Positions 59,759 to 64,000 of a stretch of DNA of 64,000 bases are shown one piece after another. Origin of the DNA: Actinopolymorpha cephalotaxi (GTDB lineage Bacteria > Actinomycetota > Actinomycetes > Propionibacteriales > Actinopolymorphaceae); contig NZ_JACBZA010000001.1 in the NCBI RefSeq assembly GCF_013408535.1, forward strand, positions 4,424,850 to 4,488,849. The letters are read 5' to 3'. The position numbers were made by a program, and so were the translations under genes. The notes beneath the pieces are model-generated. The model worked only from the letters and a program-made list of their open reading frames with translations. It searched no databases and was not told the origin of the DNA. Each line of letters begins with the position of its first letter. Within the stretch, counting starts at the first letter, position 1.

Positions 59759-60634
59759 TCAAAGGGGTCTGCTCAGATCGGCGGCCATCAGTTGGAGGCG
59801 GTCCAGGAGCCCGGGCAGCCGCTCCGGCGCGTGCCGCACGTGGAAGCGCACGATGTCGAACGACGTCGCCGCCACGCAGTACGCGAGTACTCCCGGCCCG
59901 GCGACCGCCTCACCGGCGCGCCGGACTCGTCGTACGGCTTCGGGTTCCGCGTCCATCGCGTACGCCTCACGCAGCAACCAGGCGTAGTCGATCACCCGGG
60001 TTCCACTGCCGAACGCGTCGATGTCGATGACCCCGCTGACCCTGCCGTCGCGCAGCAGCACGTTGCAGGAGTTGAGATCGCCGTGCACCAGGTCGCCTGC
60101 CGGGAGGCGCACCGGCCCGCACTCCGCGAGGACCCGATCGAACGCGGCGAGGACATCGTTCCCCGGCGGTCCGAACCCACGCAGAAGTGCCCGGCTGTCC
60201 TCGCGGCGCTCACCGCCGAGAACGGAGCCGACGTAGACGTTCCAGTCGTTGCCCGGATCCGGGTCCAGGCCGGCGTGGAGTTCGATCACCTCGATCAGCA
60301 GCGCGACCTTGTCCGCCGTCAGCGGCGACGACGGTTCACCCTCGACGAATTCCTGAACGTGGTAACGGATCCCGGCCTCGGTGACGCCGGCGGCGATCCA
60401 GCGCGGCGTGGGATAGCCTGCCGCGTTCATCCGATTGACTGCCTCGAGTAACGTCCACGGCCTTCGCGAGCCCGGCTTGTCCTCCTGCAACTTCAGGATC
60501 GCCGGTCGCCCCTCGGGGTCCGCCAGCAGCCACGCCCCGCCTTGCATCCCGCCCGCACACCGGCCGCGCAGGTGGTATCGCAGGCCATGCGTACGGTTGA
60601 TCTCGGGCAGTACGGGTTCCGCGGCGACAGACAC
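59759..60634 (-). CDS. Phosphotransferase (APH/choline kinase fold)
   Basis: 291 residues from GTG 60634. The Brenner motif HGDLNSCNVL and the metal-binding D in GVIDIDAFGSG are intact, with DYAWLLREAY after, as in aminoglycoside phosphotransferase-type kinases. It may phosphorylate a small molecule; many actinobacterial members are of unknown specificity. The open frame runs to 60727, but TAGGGT (-10-like) lies 7 bases before GTG 60634, supporting this start as leaderless. Same strand as the DUF6458 gene that precedes it. Confidence 0.82.
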   Translation of the reverse strand: MSVAAEPVLPEINRTHGLRYHLRGRCAGGMQGGAWLLADPEGRPAILKLQEDKPGSRRPWTLLEAVNRMNAAGYPTPRWIAAGVTEAGIRYHVQEFVEGEPSSPLTADKVALLIEVIELHAGLDPDPGNDWNVYVGSVLGGERREDSRALLRGFGPPGNDVLAAFDRVLAECGPVRLPAGDLVHGDLNSCNVLLRDGRVSGVIDIDAFGSGTRVIDYAWLLREAYAMDAEPEAVRRVRRAGEAVAGPGVLAYCVAATSFDIVRFHVRHAPERLPGLLDRLQLMAADLSRPL

Positions 60635-60755
60635 AGCCCACACCCTAGGTTGCACACGCCCGGGACCGCCACGCCATATCGGTGCCGGGCTGCGAAGACG
60701 CGTACCGCTCGCCGACACCGCGGACAACTGAGGCGGGCGGGCAGCGGTCGCCCTC

Positions 60756-60998
60756 CTACCGTCCCGAGTGATACGTCCCGGTGACGTGACCGCGGCGAGC
60801 CGAGGAACCCCGGGTGACGGGGACGTTCCTGGCCCGGCCCGGCATCCAGATCGCCAGGGTGGCGACGACTCCCAGAGCTCCCGCCGTCATGAGGATCCAT
60901 CCGATCAGAGTGACGTCGACTCCGGCGAGCCTGTAGTCGACCGCGAAGGCGAGGATCGCGCCCACAGTAGCGAGAAGAAGGCTGACACCGATACCCAT
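60756..60998 (-). CDS. DUF6458 small membrane protein
   Basis: 80 residues with two hydrophobic helices, GIGVSLLLATVGAILAFAVD (N-terminus) and TLIGWILMTAGALGVVATLAIW, the layout of the actinobacterial DUF6458 family, followed by an Arg/Ser-rich tail. Function unknown. ATG 60998 has AAGGGG about 8 bases upstream. It is divergent from the oxidoreductase gene at 61200. Confidence 0.85.
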   Translation of the reverse strand: MGIGVSLLLATVGAILAFAVDYRLAGVDVTLIGWILMTAGALGVVATLAIWMPGRARNVPVTRGSSARRGHVTGTYHSGR

Positions 60999-61199
60999 CG
61001 AAAACCCCTTGCGTGCATAGCTTTACTGACCTTGACGGTCCCCCCGTGGCCGAGCACGCTCCGCAGCCAGGACTCCCCGGCCTCCTCGGCACCTGGACAC
61101 AATAGGACAAGCCGTTCTTGGAACGCGAACACTTGTCCACAGCCCCGTCTCCGTCGCCCGGCTTGACCCCGACCAGGGTTGACGTCCGAGCATCGCGTC

Positions 61200-61601
61200 A
61201 TGACGTTCACCCAGACCGAACTCCGCTATCTCCTCGACCAACCACTGGGACGACTGGCAACGCTCGGACCCGGCGGCCCACAGATCACACCGGTCGCCTT
61301 CTGGGTCGACACCTCGACCCATCGCATCGAGATCAGCGGCCCGAACTTCGGCACGAGTCGGAAGGTCCGTAACATCCACGCCGATCCACGGGTCTCGTTC
61401 GTCGTCGACGACATGGCGGCTGAACCCGTCGGTCCAGGCGGGCAGACGGGCCGCGGGCTGGAGATCCGGGCGCGCGCGGAGATCGTGTCGGCCGGTCGTC
61501 CTCTGCGCGAAGGGTTCGGCAACGTTCTCGTCCGGCTCCATCCGCGCAGGATCCTGGCGTGGAACCTCGACGGGCCCGGCCCCCACTTCCGGGACGTCTG
61601 A
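61200..61601 (+). CDS. PPOX-class F420/FMN-dependent oxidoreductase
   Basis: 133 residues from ATG 61200. Split-barrel flavin/F420-binding fold of the pyridoxamine oxidase group: LGRLATLGPGGPQITPVAFW at the start, then GTSRKVRNIHADPRVSFVVDD, and a short C-terminal strand set. Actinobacterial members reduce F420 or act as flavin reductases. The seven-codon extension to 61179 lacks support. Divergent from the DUF6458 gene. Cofactor (F420 versus FMN) cannot be settled from sequence. Confidence 0.85.
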   Translation: MTFTQTELRYLLDQPLGRLATLGPGGPQITPVAFWVDTSTHRIEISGPNFGTSRKVRNIHADPRVSFVVDDMAAEPVGPGGQTGRGLEIRARAEIVSAGRPLREGFGNVLVRLHPRRILAWNLDGPGPHFRDV

Positions 61602-61751
61602 CGGCCGCCTCCACAGCCGGTCGACAGAGCTCGTTCACCGACGGAGCGAACCATCCGCATGGCCGGGATGGCCAACTTCCCCGCGGTTTCCTTGACGGCT
61701 CCGGCCCACCTATTACGGTCCTAGCCGAAACCACCTCGCCTTGGAGGAGCC

Positions 61752-64000
61752 ATGCCCGCCCGGCATACCTGGACCCGCGTGCTCGTGACCGCCGCCGCCG
61801 TCTGCACGCTCGCCGCACCACTGGCCGCGGTCCCGGCAGCCGCCGACGGCGCGCTGGACAACCCGCTGCCGTCCACCTACGTTTCGCCCGCGGCGCCCGG
61901 CGGCCGGCTCGACGACCTCGGGTCGCCGATGAGTTCGCTCACCGTGGTCGAGGGTGCCTTCGGGCACCTCCCGGACGGCCGGCTGGTCGCGTACGCCGCT
62001 CCGATGGGCGAGAACGCACAGCTGAACGTCTCCACCACCACCTTCCCCGAGCCGACCACCCAACTCGGCCGGCACCCGATGCCCGGCGCCTCCGGTGACG
62101 CGACGATCGCGGTCGCTCCGGACGGCAAGGTCTACGTCGGCACCTTCTACGAGGGGCGCCTGTTCCAGTGGGATCCCGCCACCGGCGCGATGACGAACCT
62201 CGGCCGGGCGACGTCGGAGGCGACCTATCTGTACGGCCTGTCGGTCGCGGACGACGGGACGGTCTACGGCGGCTCCTACCCCGACGCGCACGCGTGGTCC
62301 TTCAAGCCAGGCAACGGTTTCGCCGACCTCGGCCGCGTCACCGACGACCAGGACGTGAAGTACGCACGGTCCACTACGTACGACCCGGTCCACAACGCGC
62401 TCTACGTCGGCACCGCACCGGTCGGCAAGGTCTTCCGGCTCGACCTCGCGACCGGGCAGACCAGCGAGATCCCGCTTGCCCCCAACGCGAAACCAGCTTC
62501 TGCCGTCGCCGACCTGGACTACGCCGACGGCCAGATTCTGGTGAACCTCGACGGAATGCTGCGTGCCATCGACACGAACACCAACACCGAGGTGCCGGTC
62601 GTGGACGGGGACACCGGCCAGGTGACCACCTCGTACCCGATGTCGGCGCGTGGGGTCTCCCCCGTCAGGCAAGGCGGGGTTTACACGAGCTCCGTCTACA
62701 ACGGCGCGGTGCACGTCGTCCGCTACGACCTGGCCACCCACACCGTCAAACGGACCGGGATCACCTCACGGCGCGGAGCCCTCGTCGGCTACGGCTGGAA
62801 CTCCGAGAACGGCCACGACGTGCTCTACGCGTTCGCGGGCAACTACTCCGGTGGCGGTTTCCGCTACGACATCGACTCCGGCGAGTCCGGCTCGCTGCAG
62901 TACCAGATCACCGCGTCACCGTCGCCTCTGCAGCACGTCCTGCCCAACCACGATGGTTCCAAAGTGTTCGTGGACGCGTTCCTCAACGGCAACACCAGTG
63001 TGTACGACGTGGCCACCGGGACCTCCGCACCGATCGCCCGCGTCGGTCAGGTCGAGGACTGGACGTTGCACGACGGGACGGTGTTCGCCGGCACCTACCC
63101 CAACGGTTCACTCGTCGGCCTCCCCGAGGACACCGGCACACCCCTGACGACCTACACGAGACTGCAGGACACCGACAGCCAGATCAGGCCGATCGAGGCG
63201 AAGGAACACGACGGGAAGATCTGGTTCGGGACCGAGCCGGACTACGGCCTGCGCGGAGGGGCGATCGCCGTCCTCGACCCCGCGACGAAGGCCGTGGACG
63301 TCACCCGCAACGTCGTACCCGACCACACGATCGCGTCGCTGGCGTTCCTCGACGATTCCGTCTACGCGGGAACGTCCACGCAGGGCGGCACCGGCACCGT
63401 ACCCGCTCCTGGTGACGCCAGGCTCGTCCGCTGGGATCCCGCGACGAAGGCGGTGGTCCGCTCCGTCTCCCCCGTCGCCGGTGCCGGGTCGGTGAACGCG
63501 CTGACCGTCCACAACGGGCACCTGTACGGGCTGGCGGACGGCACGCTGTTCGAGGCGAACCCCGGGACCCTCGCGGTGACCAGATCCCTTCACCTGAACG
63601 TGAGTGGCGGCTTCGGCGCGAGTGGTGGCGAGCTGGTGTTCCACCCCAACGGCTACCTCTACGTGAGTGCGGGCAGCTCGATGGTGGTCGTCGACCCGCT
63701 GGCGTTCGTCCAGAAGACATCGGTCACAGCTGCCCAGCTCCGCCTGGAACTCTCCCCGGACCAGACGATGTGGACGCTCCTGCGACCCGACGGCTTCACG
63801 AACTTCCTTCACCTCGGCCGCTACACCCCGACGGCGACGAGGTGTCCCACGCCGGACACCCGCGGGTACGTGACGCTGAACGGCTCGACCACCACGGTGC
63901 GGAACCGCTTCCTGGAAACGGGATGCACCCTGCAGGACCTCCTCCTGCGGCGAACCGGCAGGGACGCGGACGTCCCGACGGTCAAGCCCTGGTTGGACCG
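61752..64000 (+). CDS. Secreted beta-propeller (WD40/YVTN-like) protein, 3' truncated by window edge
   Basis: About 749 residues visible; the frame stays open at the window end. Residues 1-31 form a signal peptide (TRVLVTAAAVCTLAAPLAAV with an alanine-rich cleavage site). The body is repeated blades with patterns such as VAPDGKVYVGTFYEGRLFQW, LFRLDLATGQTSEIPL and SSVYNGAVHVVRYDL, each resembling a YVTN/WD40 beta-propeller strand set. No enzyme motif is recognised. GGAGGAG (61743-61749) precedes ATG 61752 closely. Possibly a polysaccharide-binding or enzyme-scaffold protein. The end and any C-terminal domain are unknown. Confidence 0.85.
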   Translation, partial: MPARHTWTRVLVTAAAVCTLAAPLAAVPAAADGALDNPLPSTYVSPAAPGGRLDDLGSPMSSLTVVEGAFGHLPDGRLVAYAAPMGENAQLNVSTTTFPEPTTQLGRHPMPGASGDATIAVAPDGKVYVGTFYEGRLFQWDPATGAMTNLGRATSEATYLYGLSVADDGTVYGGSYPDAHAWSFKPGNGFADLGRVTDDQDVKYARSTTYDPVHNALYVGTAPVGKVFRLDLATGQTSEIPLAPNAKPASAVADLDYADGQILVNLDGMLRAIDTNTNTEVPVVDGDTGQVTTSYPMSARGVSPVRQGGVYTSSVYNGAVHVVRYDLATHTVKRTGITSRRGALVGYGWNSENGHDVLYAFAGNYSGGGFRYDIDSGESGSLQYQITASPSPLQHVLPNHDGSKVFVDAFLNGNTSVYDVATGTSAPIARVGQVEDWTLHDGTVFAGTYPNGSLVGLPEDTGTPLTTYTRLQDTDSQIRPIEAKEHDGKIWFGTEPDYGLRGGAIAVLDPATKAVDVTRNVVPDHTIASLAFLDDSVYAGTSTQGGTGTVPAPGDARLVRWDPATKAVVRSVSPVAGAGSVNALTVHNGHLYGLADGTLFEANPGTLAVTRSLHLNVSGGFGASGGELVFHPNGYLYVSAGSSMVVVDPLAFVQKTSVTAAQLRLELSPDQTMWTLLRPDGFTNFLHLGRYTPTATRCPTPDTRGYVTLNGSTTTVRNRFLETGCTLQDLLLRRTGRDADVPTVKPWLD

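Overview
The window is high-GC DNA with strong G/C preference at third codon positions, frequent GTG and TTG starts, several leaderless-looking promoters, Tat/lipobox signal peptides, LAL-type LuxR regulators, a DUF222-HNH protein, a DUF6458 protein and an ECF sigma factor with a SnoaL-like tail. Together these indicate an actinobacterium, plausibly a soil or plant-associated Propionibacteriales member (Kribbella/Actinopolymorpha-like). That placement is inference; no rRNA or marker gene is present. I see no IS element, prophage, tRNA or CRISPR array.

Layout. (1) 1-5643: the 3' part of a complete peptide/opine/oligosaccharide-type ABC importer operon (binding protein, two permeases, two ATPases). 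(2) 5834-13123: a LAL regulator, a SemiSWEET-like protein, a decayed acetyltransferase relic, a beta-helix-like membrane protein and a glycosyltransferase. (3) 13227-20749: a 1.4 kb-codon secreted subtilase and a second LAL regulator, both on the minus strand. (4) 20833-27092: a methyltransferase, a His/Cys-rich metallothionein-like protein, an SDR-sigma factor pair, an HNH protein, a small solute-binding-like protein and a GYD protein. (5) 27260-38584: a nucleotidyltransferase, an MFS exporter divergent from a six-hairpin glycosidase-like protein, a TetM/OtrA-type ribosomal protection protein preceded by a candidate leader ORF, an L,D-transpeptidase, an acyltransferase and a GT39-like membrane glycosyltransferase. 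(6) 38671-58636: a catabolic island with two transporter-less lipoprotein binding proteins, an FAD oxidoreductase, two PhyH-type Fe(II)/2-oxoglutarate dioxygenases, AraC, WYL and GntR regulators, a ROK protein without the zinc cysteines, a PCD-VOC fusion, a Gfo/Idh/MocA oxidoreductase, a bicupin, an aldo/keto reductase, a heparinase II/III-like lyase and a nitrilase-family amidohydrolase. (7) 58682-64000: a 2H phosphoesterase divergent from a P-loop kinase, a phosphotransferase, a DUF6458 protein, an F420/FMN-type oxidoreductase and a secreted beta-propeller protein that runs off the end.

How it may work together: region 6 reads as uptake and oxidative breakdown of unusual glycosides or uronate-containing polymers. 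Lipoprotein binding proteins would capture an oligomer, the lyase and redox enzymes would process it, and separate local regulators would control each sub-operon. The two binding proteins lack permeases nearby and may share the complete importer at the start of the window or one elsewhere. The substrate cannot be read from the sequence. The most unusual single gene is the His-rich plus Cys-rich protein at 21766-22092.
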